Shown: positions 49,802-57,718 of the stretch, one piece after another
Layout of the letters: every line of letters starts with the position of its first letter
How positions within the stretch are numbered: the first letter of the stretch is position 1
Assembly: GCA_002737445.1 (NCBI GenBank)
Contig: NSIR01000004.1
Location: 36,091-100,090, forward strand
Length of the DNA: 64,000 bases
Direction: 5' to 3'
DNA from: Nitrosarchaeum sp.
Lineage (GTDB): Archaea; Thermoproteota; Nitrososphaeria; Nitrososphaerales; Nitrosopumilaceae
Notes under the pieces: generated by a model
Told to the model about the DNA's origin: nothing
What the model saw: only the letters and a program-made list of their open reading frames with translations
Database searches by the model: none
Translations under genes and position numbers: made by a program

Positions 49802-50902
49802 ATGATTTCCGGGTTTGCAACATTAGATGGAACAAGTAAATTTTCCAAAACTTTGGGTAAATCCTCATTAAATTTTAATCAAATTTACGATCTTACACTA
49901 TCTAATGTTGGTATTGGAACATATCTTGGAGAGGCAGATAATCAAACAGATGAGATTGTAAAAAACGCCGTTAAACAATCTATTCTTTCTGGAATTAATG
50001 TAATAGATACTGCAATAAATTATCGTGCACAAAAAGCTGAACGCTCTGTAGGAAAAGCAATTTCTGAATTAATTACTGAAGGTAAAATTTCTCGTGATCA
50101 AATTTTTATCTCTACAAAAAACGGCTATCTTACAAATGATGCTGATGTAAAGCAAGAATTTTGGGATTATGTCAAAGATGAATATACACTAAAGGGAGTC
50201 ATAAAAGAAGGCGATGTAACATCTGGATACCATTGCATGACTGTACCATATCTTACTGATCAATTAGAACGCAGTTTAAAAAATTTGGGACTAGAGTGCA
50301 TTGATTTGATGTATCTACACAATGCGGTAGAAGGTCAAATTAAAGATATATCTAAAGAAAAATTTCTAGAAAATCTTAAATCTGTTTTTGAATTATATGA
50401 GCAAAAAAGAAAAGAAGGAAAAATTAAATTTTATGGAATGGCCACATGGGAATGTTTTCGTGTTTCTTTAGATGATTCACAATATCTGTCACTTGAGGAA
50501 ACAGTTGAATTGGCAAAAAGTATTGGAGGTGAAAATCATGGTTTTAGATTCATACAGTTACCTTTTAACATGCATTATGATCAAGCACTACTTGCAAAAA
50601 ATCAAGTATTGCAAGGAAAATCTGTTTCTATATTGGAATCTGCAATTAATTTGAATATTGGTGTATTTACTAGTGTCCCATTAATGCAAGGTAGATTGTT
50701 AGCCCCTGGCGTAATGCCTGAATTTAATAATCTAAAACCTGCGCTTCGAGCATTACAGTTTATTCGTTCATCCCCTGGTGTATTGGCACCACTTGTAGGA
50801 CAGAAAGATCCAAAACATGTTTTAGAAAATTTAGAAATTATGAATATTCCCAAATTATCTGAATCTGAATTTTTAGATTTAGTAAAAAAATTAACTTTGT
50901 AA
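49802..50902 (+). CDS. Aldo/keto reductase family oxidoreductase
   Basis: This 366-residue protein is an AKR with a TIM barrel: GIGTYLGEADNQTDEIV, INVIDTAINYRAQKAERSVG with catalytic Asp and Tyr, ISTKNGYL with the Lys, LECIDLMYLHNAVEGQIKD with the His, and IKFYGMATWECFRVS. The C-terminus LQFIRSSPGVLAPLVGQKDP is the usual cofactor region. NADPH-dependent reduction of an aldehyde or ketone is expected. The loop between the Lys and His strands is longer than usual (about 40 residues, with YTLKGVIKEGDVTSGYHC). It follows the UbiA gene on the same strand. Confidence 0.9.
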   Translation: MISGFATLDGTSKFSKTLGKSSLNFNQIYDLTLSNVGIGTYLGEADNQTDEIVKNAVKQSILSGINVIDTAINYRAQKAERSVGKAISELITEGKISRDQIFISTKNGYLTNDADVKQEFWDYVKDEYTLKGVIKEGDVTSGYHCMTVPYLTDQLERSLKNLGLECIDLMYLHNAVEGQIKDISKEKFLENLKSVFELYEQKRKEGKIKFYGMATWECFRVSLDDSQYLSLEETVELAKSIGGENHGFRFIQLPFNMHYDQALLAKNQVLQGKSVSILESAINLNIGVFTSVPLMQGRLLAPGVMPEFNNLKPALRALQFIRSSPGVLAPLVGQKDPKHVLENLEIMNIPKLSESEFLDLVKKLTL

Positions 50903-51166
50903 TAGAAAATATTTTAATATGTATTTTAAATGATTTTGACTTTGTAAAGACAATAAAAGTCGTTAAATAAATGGAAATTATCCTCAAATTTATGATTATA
51001 CAGCTATCTGTAAAATCATCTTACAATAGATTCAAAAATTAGATTTGTTAGAGTTGTTAATGAAAAATGTAGGTTGATTGCCATGTGGAATGAACTAAAA
51101 TACAGTTTTACTTGAAAATATTGAATATATGAGATGATCTTTATGGAGATTGCATTCTAAGTTGGA

Positions 51167-51343
51167 ATGAGAAAAGAATTTGACAAGCCACTATGTAGTG
51201 TAAATTTTGCACTTGTCTCACGTGAACATGCTCTAGCAATTAGTTTTGTAATTGATGATGATATCTTGTATGCTGTTTCAGAATCTGACATTATGGTGTA
51301 TTACCAAAAAGAATACTGGAAATTATTCATGCATAAAATTTAA
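51167..51343 (+). CDS. Small protein of unknown function (58 aa)
   Basis: ATG 51167 to TAA 51341-51343 encodes 58 residues, MRKEFDKPLCSVNFALVSRE then HALAISFVIDDDILYAVSES and IMVYYQKEYWKLFMHKI. The alternation of strands looks like a real compact fold. It precedes the YHS microgene by 50 bp on the same strand. No family recognised. The 264 bp upstream (50903-51166) hold no gene that I can support. Confidence 0.5.
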   Translation: MRKEFDKPLCSVNFALVSREHALAISFVIDDDILYAVSESDIMVYYQKEYWKLFMHKI

Positions 51344-51361
51344 TTTAATATTTTTCTACAT

Positions 51362-51372
51362 ATCTATAAATA
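51362..51372 (+). promoter_or_regulatory. TATA-like box for the YHS microgene
   Basis: ATCTATAAATA lies 22-32 bases before the GTG at 51394. This is the spacing expected for a leaderless archaeal transcript starting at or just before that codon, which supports GTG 51394 as the start. Inferred. Confidence 0.45.
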
Positions 51373-51393
51373 GAAATCTTTGGTGAAAAATTT

Positions 51394-51540
51394 GTGCCAG
51401 TAGATCCTGTTTGTGGAATTGAATTAGCTGAAGGATTAGCTGTTACTCATGAATTTGAGGGAAAAAAACTCTTTTTTTGTTGCGATGGTTGCAGAAAAAT
51501 CTTTATCCGAAAACCAAAAAAATGGAAGAAAAATATCTAG
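51394..51540 (+). CDS. YHS-domain microprotein (48 aa)
   Basis: GTG 51394 to TAG 51538-51540 encodes 48 residues: VPVDPVCGIELAEGLAVTHE, then FEGKKLFFCCDGCRKIFIRK. It fits the YHS domain: D-P-V-C-G-x-x-L, aromatic strand, C-C-x-x-C and a basic tail. YHS domains are found in metal-handling proteins (for example near copper or mercury ATPases) and bind metal via the Cys pairs. Copper handling would suit an ammonia oxidiser, but this is inference. It overlaps convergently with the stop of the asparagine-synthase-like gene by 4 bp. Confidence 0.82.
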   Translation: MPVDPVCGIELAEGLAVTHEFEGKKLFFCCDGCRKIFIRKPKKWKKNI

Positions 51541-52484
51541 ATTGGGAAAGCGCCACACATTCTACAAAATTTTGAATTTTCAGTATTGTAATTACAATAT
51601 GAGCAAGATCTCTTTCCACTATTTTTTATTGGTGCCCCGTACAAATTCTTGTATATTTCATAGTAATGCATGGATTCTTTTGATCTAATTATCACGCTAT
51701 CTGTTTCTTCTATCTTTTTTTTCTTTTCTAAAAACATTTGATCATTTATTACCGAATTAAATAAATTTGTCAAGCCCACAGTACCTGCCCCATCTTGCAT
51801 TGGTGATTTATCTCTCCATGCAATTTGCATTGGTATATTTTTTTCAAAGGTTTTACGAAGAATCCATTTTCCGTGTCTTTTCTTTCCCTCTTCCTTTATT
51901 TTGAAATCTGATGGTATTGTCTTTGCAAATTCAATTATATTTTTATCAAGAAAAGGTGATTCAACTATAACTCCTAATGCTTTTCCAATTTTTTGAGTAG
52001 GAAAATGCATTACATCGCATATCCTTTGAATTTCTTTTTCTAGTTCGTCTTTGGGTTTATTGACTAAAAAATTATACCCTGCAAATAATTCATCTGCACC
52101 ATCTCCTGTAATTATTCCAGAACTGTTTTGCTCTTTTGCCCACTTTATTGCCAAATACATGACAATATTATTTCTAATTTCAATATCGTTAAAGTTTTTT
52201 AGAATTTTTATTGTTTCCTCTATTGCACCAAGTATGTCTGTAGTACTTGTTTGATTTATTGTTAATTTGATATTAAATTCATTTGAAACTCTTTGACAAT
52301 ATGTGAGATCATTTGCAACAAAGTCTTTTGCTATAATTGCAACATTGTTCATTTTTCGTTCTTTGAGAAAATACGCTATGATTGTACTATCTAATCCACC
52401 TGATAGCGCCAATGTCTCAGATACGCATGACTCACACGAATCCTTTAACAACTTGAATAATTTTTCGGAAATACTTTCCATCAT
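51537..52484 (-). CDS. Asparagine-synthase-like ATP-pyrophosphatase with C-terminal zinc ribbon
   Basis: This 315-residue protein carries the synthetase half of asparagine synthase: SETLALSGGLDSTIIAYFLK (PP-loop SGGLDS), GIITGDGADELFAGYNFLVN and LDKNIIEFAKTIPSDFKIKE, KKRHGKWILRKTFEKNIPMQ. The N-terminal glutaminase domain is missing, so it must use free ammonia, a separate amidase, or another nucleophile. The C-terminal 35 residues end in a zinc ribbon, CSYCNYNTENSKFCRMCG. Ammonia-dependent adenylation chemistry is likely; the product is unknown, and it could modify a tRNA, a cofactor or a peptide. Start ATG complement at 52484 or one codon later. Confidence 0.85.
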   Translation of the reverse strand: MMESISEKLFKLLKDSCESCVSETLALSGGLDSTIIAYFLKERKMNNVAIIAKDFVANDLTYCQRVSNEFNIKLTINQTSTTDILGAIEETIKILKNFNDIEIRNNIVMYLAIKWAKEQNSSGIITGDGADELFAGYNFLVNKPKDELEKEIQRICDVMHFPTQKIGKALGVIVESPFLDKNIIEFAKTIPSDFKIKEEGKKRHGKWILRKTFEKNIPMQIAWRDKSPMQDGAGTVGLTNLFNSVINDQMFLEKKKKIEETDSVIIRSKESMHYYEIYKNLYGAPIKNSGKRSCSYCNYNTENSKFCRMCGAFPI

Positions 52485-52600
52485 TTACATTCTTTTTTTG
52501 AAACTAAAATAGGTTAGCCTAATGAATTTCAGACTCATTTTTTATGGAATTTTTTTTCTTTATTGCAAACTTTAAATCCCTTACTCAAACTTTGTGACTT

Positions 52601-53017
52601 ATGTTGCTACCAGCAGAAATTGAATCAAAAACTTTGATTCCTGCATTAAGGGCTATTCTTGCTAAAAAATTAGCTGAAGATCACGGTATTCGTGAAGATG
52701 AAATCTCAAAAATGTTGGGTGTGACACAGGCTGCAATTAGTAACTATATTCGTGGAACGCGTGGAGATCCATCTTTGATTGCAAAACTTTTAGCTGAAAA
52801 ACAAGTTGCCATTCTAATCAACGAACTAACTGATCATCTCTCATCTGACTTGGCTTACACTCCATCAAGTCTTTCAAAATTTATTGGGTTGTGCAATTAT
52901 ATTAAATCTAGTTTGCTAATTTGTGAAATTCATCATAATCTTGAATCAAATATAGATGAAAAAGTTTGCAAAGAATGTGAAAATATGCTTTTAAAAGGTC
53001 CTGGAAGCGTATACTAG
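52601..53017 (+). CDS. HTH (XRE-type) transcriptional regulator with C-terminal Cys motif
   Basis: This 138-residue protein has an HTH at about residues 25-65 (LAEDHGIREDEISKMLGVTQ, AAISNYIRGTRGDPSLIAKL) and a C-terminal segment with CEIHHNLESNIDEKVCKECE (C-x2-H ... C-x2-C) that may bind metal. This pairing is known in an archaeal family of predicted regulators (COG2522-like) of about 130-140 residues. Its target is unknown. It is divergent from the asparagine-synthase-like gene and convergent (4-bp overlap) with alba. Confidence 0.85.
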   Translation: MLLPAEIESKTLIPALRAILAKKLAEDHGIREDEISKMLGVTQAAISNYIRGTRGDPSLIAKLLAEKQVAILINELTDHLSSDLAYTPSSLSKFIGLCNYIKSSLLICEIHHNLESNIDEKVCKECENMLLKGPGSVY

Positions 53018-53376
53018 GTTTTAACTAGAATAATTTCTATATTTGAGGTCATACTTCCAATTCCGGCAGCAGCTTCTGTATCTAGTGTTATTTTTTCTAC
53101 TTTAGAATTTCCATGTAACATTTTTTCTGTAATTATGTTTGCAACTGCAACTGCATTTGGAATTGAATTTCCAACTGCTCTAAGAATTACTTTTTTTTTA
53201 TTTCCTAATATTGGTAGTAAATCAATTGCCATAGTCATAACTGGATCATATCGAATGTAAATTACGGTGTCCTGTGATTTGTTTACCGTATCTTGATTTT
53301 TTTGAATCTCTTCCATGAGCATTATCATTATTTTGCGATTTTTTGTTCTATTAAGTTTTATCGACGATTGGTTCAC
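53014..53376 (-). CDS. alba: Alba family nucleic acid-binding protein
   Basis: This 120-residue protein matches Alba: a beta strand TVIYIRYDPVMTMAIDLLPI, then KVILRAVGNSIPNAVAVANI (the conserved R-A-x-G-x-x-I-x-x-A-V of the DNA-binding face) and KITLDTEAAAGIGSMTSNIE. The N-terminal 30 residues (MNQSSIKLNRTKNRKIMIML) are an extension before the usual start of the domain. Alba coats DNA or RNA as a chromatin protein. Its start codon overlaps the stop of the rpo6 gene by one base, so both are in one transcription unit. Confidence 0.85.
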   Translation of the reverse strand: MNQSSIKLNRTKNRKIMIMLMEEIQKNQDTVNKSQDTVIYIRYDPVMTMAIDLLPILGNKKKVILRAVGNSIPNAVAVANIITEKMLHGNSKVEKITLDTEAAAGIGSMTSNIEIILVKT

Positions 53377-53891
53377 TAGTCAAAATAATCTATTGGTATA
53401 TTTTGATGATCTCCATTTGGAAGAACTCTTCTAATTGTAATTGGAATTACACGTTGTTCCAATTCCTCCATTGCTATATCTAGTGATATTCTTGCAGTTT
53501 TTGGAATTTCAATAAATGGAGGTGCCCCTAAAGATAATTGTAATGCTCTTGCCCCCATAATTCTGGCTTTTTCAAATCTAGTTAATGTCGGTGGACCTAT
53601 TGTGATTTTACCTTTTTCACATGGAATCTCAATTGGCTCGTGAATTTCAATTGTATCTACAACTTCTCGTGCCTCAATTTCCTTGATTCTTTTTTCAAGT
53701 GCATCTTGTTGCTTTTCATTTAATGATTCCCCGCCCTCATTTTTCTCAATTAATTTACGATAAGTGTCTAATGCTTTGTTTAATCCTGTATTAACCTCAA
53801 TATCTACATCAAAAATTTCTTCTGTTTCTGGAGCTTCAAAAATTTCTTCTGGCTCATCTATAACTACTTCAACTTCATTAGGATCAGACAA
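53376..53891 (-). CDS. rpo6: DNA-directed RNA polymerase subunit Rpo6 (RpoK) with N-terminal extension
   Basis: The C-terminal 75 residues are Rpo6/RpoK (eukaryotic Rpb6): GPPTLTRFEKARIMGARALQ, LSLGAPPFIEIPKTARISLD, IAMEELEQRVIPITIRRVLP. The subunit stabilises the clamp of the polymerase. Total length is 171 residues against about 60-90 in most archaea; the extra approximately 95 N-terminal residues are acidic (EVEVVIDEPEEIFEAPETEE, IFDVDIEVNTG, then a helix with EKRIKEIEAREVVD). The extension may be a disordered tail as in eukaryotic Rpb6. Alba follows with a one-base overlap. Confidence 0.93.
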   Translation of the reverse strand: MSDPNEVEVVIDEPEEIFEAPETEEIFDVDIEVNTGLNKALDTYRKLIEKNEGGESLNEKQQDALEKRIKEIEAREVVDTIEIHEPIEIPCEKGKITIGPPTLTRFEKARIMGARALQLSLGAPPFIEIPKTARISLDIAMEELEQRVIPITIRRVLPNGDHQNIPIDYFD

Positions 53892-53943
53892 GTAAACAAT
53901 TTTTATTAAAGCGTTATATAATCCAATAATTGTTAAATGCGAA

Positions 53944-54330
53944 TTGAGTTCTCCATCAGTCTCACGAAAACAGATAATCTTGGAAATTAAAGGAAAAATA
54001 AAGATCCGATGTGATCTAAAACGGCATTTGTCTCCAAAAACAGTTGGAACAATAATGAGATCTTTGCCATTGGAAGGACATGTTCACTATCTTGGAAAAA
54101 ATATAGCTTATTTTGAAACTAGTGTCGATTCCGGTATTGAAAAATCTACAAAAGAATTCAAAAAAGGCGACATTGCATTTTTATCCTCAGCTGGAGCCAT
54201 TTGTTTTTTTATTGAAGATGCAACACCTGGAAAAATAATGACACCTATTGGTAAAATAATGGAAAACATTAATGAACTAAAAGATTTGAAATCTGGGGAT
54301 GTTTTTTGTTTTTATGAAGAAACTGCTTGA
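53944..54330 (+). CDS. Cyclophilin-like fold protein
   Basis: This 128-residue protein resembles the cyclophilin-like TM1367/DUF369 group (COG2164): IKIRCDLKRHLSPKTVGTIM, RSLPLEGHVHYLGKNIAYFE, KEFKKGDIAFLSSAGAICFF, IEDATPGKIMTPIGKIMENI, LKSGDVFCFYEE. Its biochemical role is unknown; classical proline isomerase residues are not seen. The start is TTG 53944 (LSSPSVSRKQIILEIKGKI-like). It ends by overlapping the rps25e gene end by 19 bp on the opposite strand. Confidence 0.8.
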   Translation: MSSPSVSRKQIILEIKGKIKIRCDLKRHLSPKTVGTIMRSLPLEGHVHYLGKNIAYFETSVDSGIEKSTKEFKKGDIAFLSSAGAICFFIEDATPGKIMTPIGKIMENINELKDLKSGDVFCFYEETA

Positions 54331-54632
54331 TAAATGCGATGACCACTATAACCGCCAACACGTTTGACCAATCCTTTCTTTGTTAATTCTATTAAAAATT
54401 TATTTGCAGCCGAAATCTTTACACCTGTTTGTCTTGCAAGGTCATGACATGTTACAACTTTGGAGCTTTGAATTATTTTTAGTCCTTCTTTTTCGTTTAC
54501 CATTACTGTGATTTCTGCCTTACGTGGTCCTACTTCTCCCTTGCCTTTATTGCCTTTTTTTGTATCTTTACCATCTTTTGCTGATTGGGTTTTATCTTGT
54601 TTTGCTGCTGTAATTTTCTTTGTTCCACCCAT
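54312..54632 (-). CDS. rps25e: Ribosomal protein S25e
   Basis: This 106-residue protein has a Lys/Gly-rich N-terminal tail (KKITAAKQDKTQSAKDGKDT) and the winged helix of S25e: PRKAEITVMVNEKEGLKIIQ, SSKVVTCHDLARQTGVKISA, ANKFLIELTKKGLVKRVGGY. S25e is a small-subunit protein present in eukaryotes and in a subset of archaea including Thaumarchaeota and Crenarchaeota. The frame reaches Met at 54638; ATG 54632 (MGGTKK) is the better start. Its last codons overlap the convergent cyclophilin-like gene. Confidence 0.93.
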   Translation of the reverse strand: MGGTKKITAAKQDKTQSAKDGKDTKKGNKGKGEVGPRKAEITVMVNEKEGLKIIQSSKVVTCHDLARQTGVKISAANKFLIELTKKGLVKRVGGYSGHRIYQAVSS

Positions 54633-54773
54633 AATCAAAGAAAAAAATAATCCTCTTATAAACGATGTATCCTAGAATTTAATCAATTTTTGCAAGGTTG
54701 TTCTAGATCAAAAAAGATGTTCTTTTAGCTAATTTTTTTTCAAATATAAATAACATCTTGTTTAGTGATATGT

Positions 54774-54986
54774 ATGGGTATTATTTCAAAAGGTGCAAGG
54801 TGTAATGTTGAGGGCTGTGAAAAAGAAGGCGCCCGCTCGTTAAATACTGCCAAAGTAGAAGCTGCGGGATTACGTGTTAGTTCTGTAGGTAAAAAATCTG
54901 TTCTATGTAAGGAGCATTATAAAGCATGGAAAAAAGAATCTAAAGACGATCGAGATCTAGAACGTGCTCGTTTTACAAAGTTTTAG
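54774..54986 (+). CDS. Small zinc-binding protein
   Basis: This 70-residue protein starts MGIISKGARCNVEGCEKEGA and continues RSLNTAKVEAAGLRVSS and KKSVLCKEHYKAWKKESKDD, ending RARFTKF. It has Cys-x4-Cys and a later C-x2-H, able to hold one zinc, plus a basic C-terminal helix suited to RNA or ribosome binding. The frame opens at a GTG three codons earlier. No named family recognised, but its regular pattern looks conserved. It is divergent from rps25e, sharing the short promoter region. Confidence 0.7.
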   Translation: MGIISKGARCNVEGCEKEGARSLNTAKVEAAGLRVSSVGKKSVLCKEHYKAWKKESKDDRDLERARFTKF

Positions 54987-55062
54987 TTTTTCTTTTATTT
55001 TTTTAAATTAATAAAGCAAAATATGTTAAATTTGATATTTTATTTATAAAAATAATTTTGAT

Positions 55063-55082
55063 TACATGTAAAATAACATGTA
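55063..55082. terminator. Short hairpin between convergent genes
   Basis: TACATGT (55063-55069) pairs with ACATGTA (55076-55082) around a six-base loop. It lies between the end of the small zinc-binding gene and the end of the TrkH fusion gene, where transcripts meet. Archaeal termination usually needs only T-runs, so it may have no role. Confidence 0.3.
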
Positions 55083-55115
55083 GAAAGTATTTTAAATTTT
55101 ATCTATTAAACTAAA

Positions 55116-56918
55116 TTATTTCATAAGTTTTGGAACCAAAATGTATGCAAGTAAAATCACTTCAGCCTTTCCAAGAATCATCATAATTCCAAAAACAATT
55201 GTTATGAATGGATCAAGTGCAAAACTGATTGTTCCTGCATTGTATCCTGTATTTGTTATTGTAGAGACACCATCAAAAAAAGCATTTTGAAAGTCATACC
55301 CAATAGATGTCATATATGTTGCAATTAATAATGGCATAACTAATAACGGTGCCAATATTATGATTCCAGATATGATGTCTTTTCTATCTGATTCTGATAT
55401 GTTTGCAAATTTTGTATTAAAGATATATCTTACTTTAACTAATTGCTTTAGTCTCAAAATTTTTATTCCTCCCGTTGTAGAGAATCCACATCCGCCCAAT
55501 ATCATGGCCATAATTATTACCGTAAATGCTACTGGGTTCAAATTATTCATAGTTGCTGGACTAAATCCTGCGGTGGTACTAGCTGCAATCATATTAAATA
55601 CACTGTCATACCAATTGGCATCCATTGAGAATACGAATACAATACAAAATACAATTAAGATGCAAAAATATGTTGTGACCTCTTTTGTCAAACTAATTGA
55701 AAGAAATTTTCTTTTAACAAATGCATAATGAAACCCAAATGGAAGTGCACCTAATATCATCCCGACCATTATCACCACATATTCAGGTGTTGTCATTTCT
55801 TGAAACATTTTAGAATCTGGACTCATGCCTCCAGTAGCGAGTGCACTAAACGCTATGGCAAAATCAACTAATATGTCTCCTCCGCTAAAATAAAATAAAA
55901 GCAGTGCAATGACTATCGCATAAATAGAAAAGATAATTGTAATTATTGCAAATAATTCTTTAAGATGTGGAACATTTCCTGTAAAGAATCCTTTCATTAT
56001 GTTGATTCGCTTTTCTGAATAAAATGCAGTTACAATCAAATAGATAAAGCTTAATCCTCCAACAAATTGGGCATATCCACGATAAAAAATAAAACTTTTT
56101 GGCAACTCTTCTGGATTTGATATTAGTGAATATCCTGTAGTTGATAATCCTGATGAACTTTCAAAAAACACATTTGCAAATAATTCTAAAGGATCACTTG
56201 AATCAAATTGCAGTACAAAAAATTGAGGTATCATGCCAAATAATACCAAAATTATGAAACTTGAAAACACAAGAATTGCAGTACCTCTTAATGTGATTGG
56301 TTGTTTTTCACCATAAGAATTCATGAAAAAACCTGAAACTATGAGCAACACTGACATTAGATATATTCCCGTTGCAACTAATGGTTCATTTAGTAACGTT
56401 GCAACAATTCCTGGAATGAACATCAACACACCTGTAAATTGTAATACAACACCAAGATTCCAAATGACGCCCCACAGTGTAGATTGTTTTTGTTGTTTGA
56501 CCATTGATTTTTTTACAAGATTTATTATCGTGTCCAAATAAATCATTCCTACAACTAGATTGCTATCTGACATTACTGCTAATTTTCTAATTTTGTTTTC
56601 ACGCATTATCTCTAGTGCGTTTGATAGAGTTTGTTCTTTTTTGATTGAAATTAAAGGAAATATCATAATGTCTGCCAAATTTGTTTTAAATGGATTTACA
56701 AAAGACTCTCCCAATTTTATTAAAATATCTTCATCTGTAACTATTCCAACTGGATTGTATGCATCATCTACAACAATAATTTCATCAACATCTTTCTTTT
56801 TTAATACGGTGCATGCATCAGCGAGTTTTACTGATTCTGATAACATTAGTATATTGTGTCTGTAATATTGGGATACTTTTCTATCTAAATAACTTGTAAT
56901 AGTATTTTCTTCTGACAA
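55116..56918 (-). CDS. TrkH-type potassium transporter fused to N-terminal CBS domains
   Basis: This 600-residue protein starts with two CBS domains (about 1-135: MLSESVKLADACTVLKKKDV, EIIVVDDAYNPVGIVTDEDI; then PLISIKKEQTLSNALEIMRE, KLAVMSDSNLVVGMIYLDTI). A full TrkH/KtrB channel follows with the four selectivity loops SSSGLSTTGYS, ALATGGMSP, AASTTAGFSP and TITNTGYNAG. CBS pairs bind adenine nucleotides, so K+ flux may follow energy state without a separate TrkA; I see no trkA-like gene here. Potassium uptake is the main cation balance in these archaea. Single gene on the minus strand. Confidence 0.92.
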   Translation of the reverse strand: MSEENTITSYLDRKVSQYYRHNILMLSESVKLADACTVLKKKDVDEIIVVDDAYNPVGIVTDEDILIKLGESFVNPFKTNLADIMIFPLISIKKEQTLSNALEIMRENKIRKLAVMSDSNLVVGMIYLDTIINLVKKSMVKQQKQSTLWGVIWNLGVVLQFTGVLMFIPGIVATLLNEPLVATGIYLMSVLLIVSGFFMNSYGEKQPITLRGTAILVFSSFIILVLFGMIPQFFVLQFDSSDPLELFANVFFESSSGLSTTGYSLISNPEELPKSFIFYRGYAQFVGGLSFIYLIVTAFYSEKRINIMKGFFTGNVPHLKELFAIITIIFSIYAIVIALLLFYFSGGDILVDFAIAFSALATGGMSPDSKMFQEMTTPEYVVIMVGMILGALPFGFHYAFVKRKFLSISLTKEVTTYFCILIVFCIVFVFSMDANWYDSVFNMIAASTTAGFSPATMNNLNPVAFTVIIMAMILGGCGFSTTGGIKILRLKQLVKVRYIFNTKFANISESDRKDIISGIIILAPLLVMPLLIATYMTSIGYDFQNAFFDGVSTITNTGYNAGTISFALDPFITIVFGIMMILGKAEVILLAYILVPKLMK

Positions 56919-57265
56919 TTGTTCTTGATCATAAAGTACTACAGATTAAGCTTGTGTGTTAGTATCTACACAAGTGCGATCAAAATTATCTGCTGTACAA
57001 ATTATGGGTCATGTACCCTTGTCTAAAATATTTCAAAATCTAAATTTAATAAATAATCCATACGCATTAATTTCTATTTTGAATCATTATCTGCTTGAAC
57101 ATAAATCATTCCTGTAAATTCTAGTTGGATTTAATTTTAAATCCATGAGCAAATTCTATGTGTGTAACCAATTGTTTCTATTTTTCCATTTTAATTGTGC
57201 GTAAAATCTGAATCTATGATTTTTTTACAAATATCTATTATGTGCAAATTACTTGGTAATATCAA
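56919..57265. other. Intergenic region with short hairpin
   Basis: This 347-bp gap between the divergent TrkH and next plus-strand gene holds no supported gene. CTTGTGT (56951-56957) pairs with ACACAAG (56968-56974) with a ten-base loop, 33-56 bp upstream of the TrkH gene start, where an operator would be expected. The rest is AT-rich promoter-like sequence. Confidence 0.35.
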
Positions 57266-57619
57266 ATGGATGTAATTGATATAATTGATTTACATGATCC
57301 TCAAAGAGTAAATTGTAAACCTGATGATGTTGAAATATTATTTTCCTCAACTAATTTTAAAGAACAAGAATTTTTAATAAATAAAGTTGAGCTTCGAATG
57401 TATCTTGAAAAAATTGATGTGCAGTTGGGACAATATTCCTTAATTACTTCTTTTGTTCAAACTGACAAAGGTTCCATTGAAATGATTTATGATGAAGGAT
57501 TTCGTGGAGAAAATTCACTAAAAAGAACCGTGGAATTTCTTGTATCTAATCTTGGTTTATCTGGATTAATTTTAAGATCAATTATTACTCTGAGAGAAAA
57601 AATTGAAAGACAAACATAA
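57266..57619 (+). CDS. Small protein of unknown function
   Basis: This 117-residue protein has strands and helices without any motif I know: VIDIIDLHDPQRVNCKPDDV, KVELRMYLEKIDVQLGQYSL, FRGENSLKRTVEFLVSNLGL, LILRSIITLREKIERQ. No Cys cluster (one Cys), no membrane segment. Expected cytoplasmic. It stands alone, with a 15-bp tandem repeat right after its stop codon. Confidence 0.65.
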   Translation: MDVIDIIDLHDPQRVNCKPDDVEILFSSTNFKEQEFLINKVELRMYLEKIDVQLGQYSLITSFVQTDKGSIEMIYDEGFRGENSLKRTVEFLVSNLGLSGLILRSIITLREKIERQT

Positions 57620-57625
57620 TGATAG

Positions 57626-57655
57626 ACATTATACTGATACACATTATACTGATTC
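57626..57655 (+). repeat. Tandem 15-bp repeat (two copies)
   Basis: ACATTATACTGATAC (57626-57640) is followed directly by ACATTATACTGATTC (57641-57655), 14 of 15 bases equal. It sits 6 bp after a stop codon in an intergenic region. Could be a binding site pair or a polymerase slippage product. Confidence 0.6.
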
Positions 57656-57698
57656 AGGCATAGATTCATTTTTTTTAAATAAAGTGACGCCCCTGTGA

Positions 57699-57718
57699 TA
57701 TTGACAATGATGTCAATA
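57699..57718. repeat. Perfect 8-bp stem hairpin with ATGA loop
   Basis: TATTGACA (57699-57706) pairs with TGTCAATA (57711-57718) over a four-base loop ATGA, 104 bp before the next start codon at 57822. The high match within a short spacer suggests an operator for a dimeric regulator, such as the HTH proteins in this window, or a structured leader. Function unproven. Confidence 0.45.

Noticed and set aside
51449..51688. 79-codon plus-strand frame spanning the YHS gene end and the asparagine-synthase-like gene
   Set aside because: It overlaps both the YHS frame and the zinc ribbon of the neighbour; composition is non-coding.
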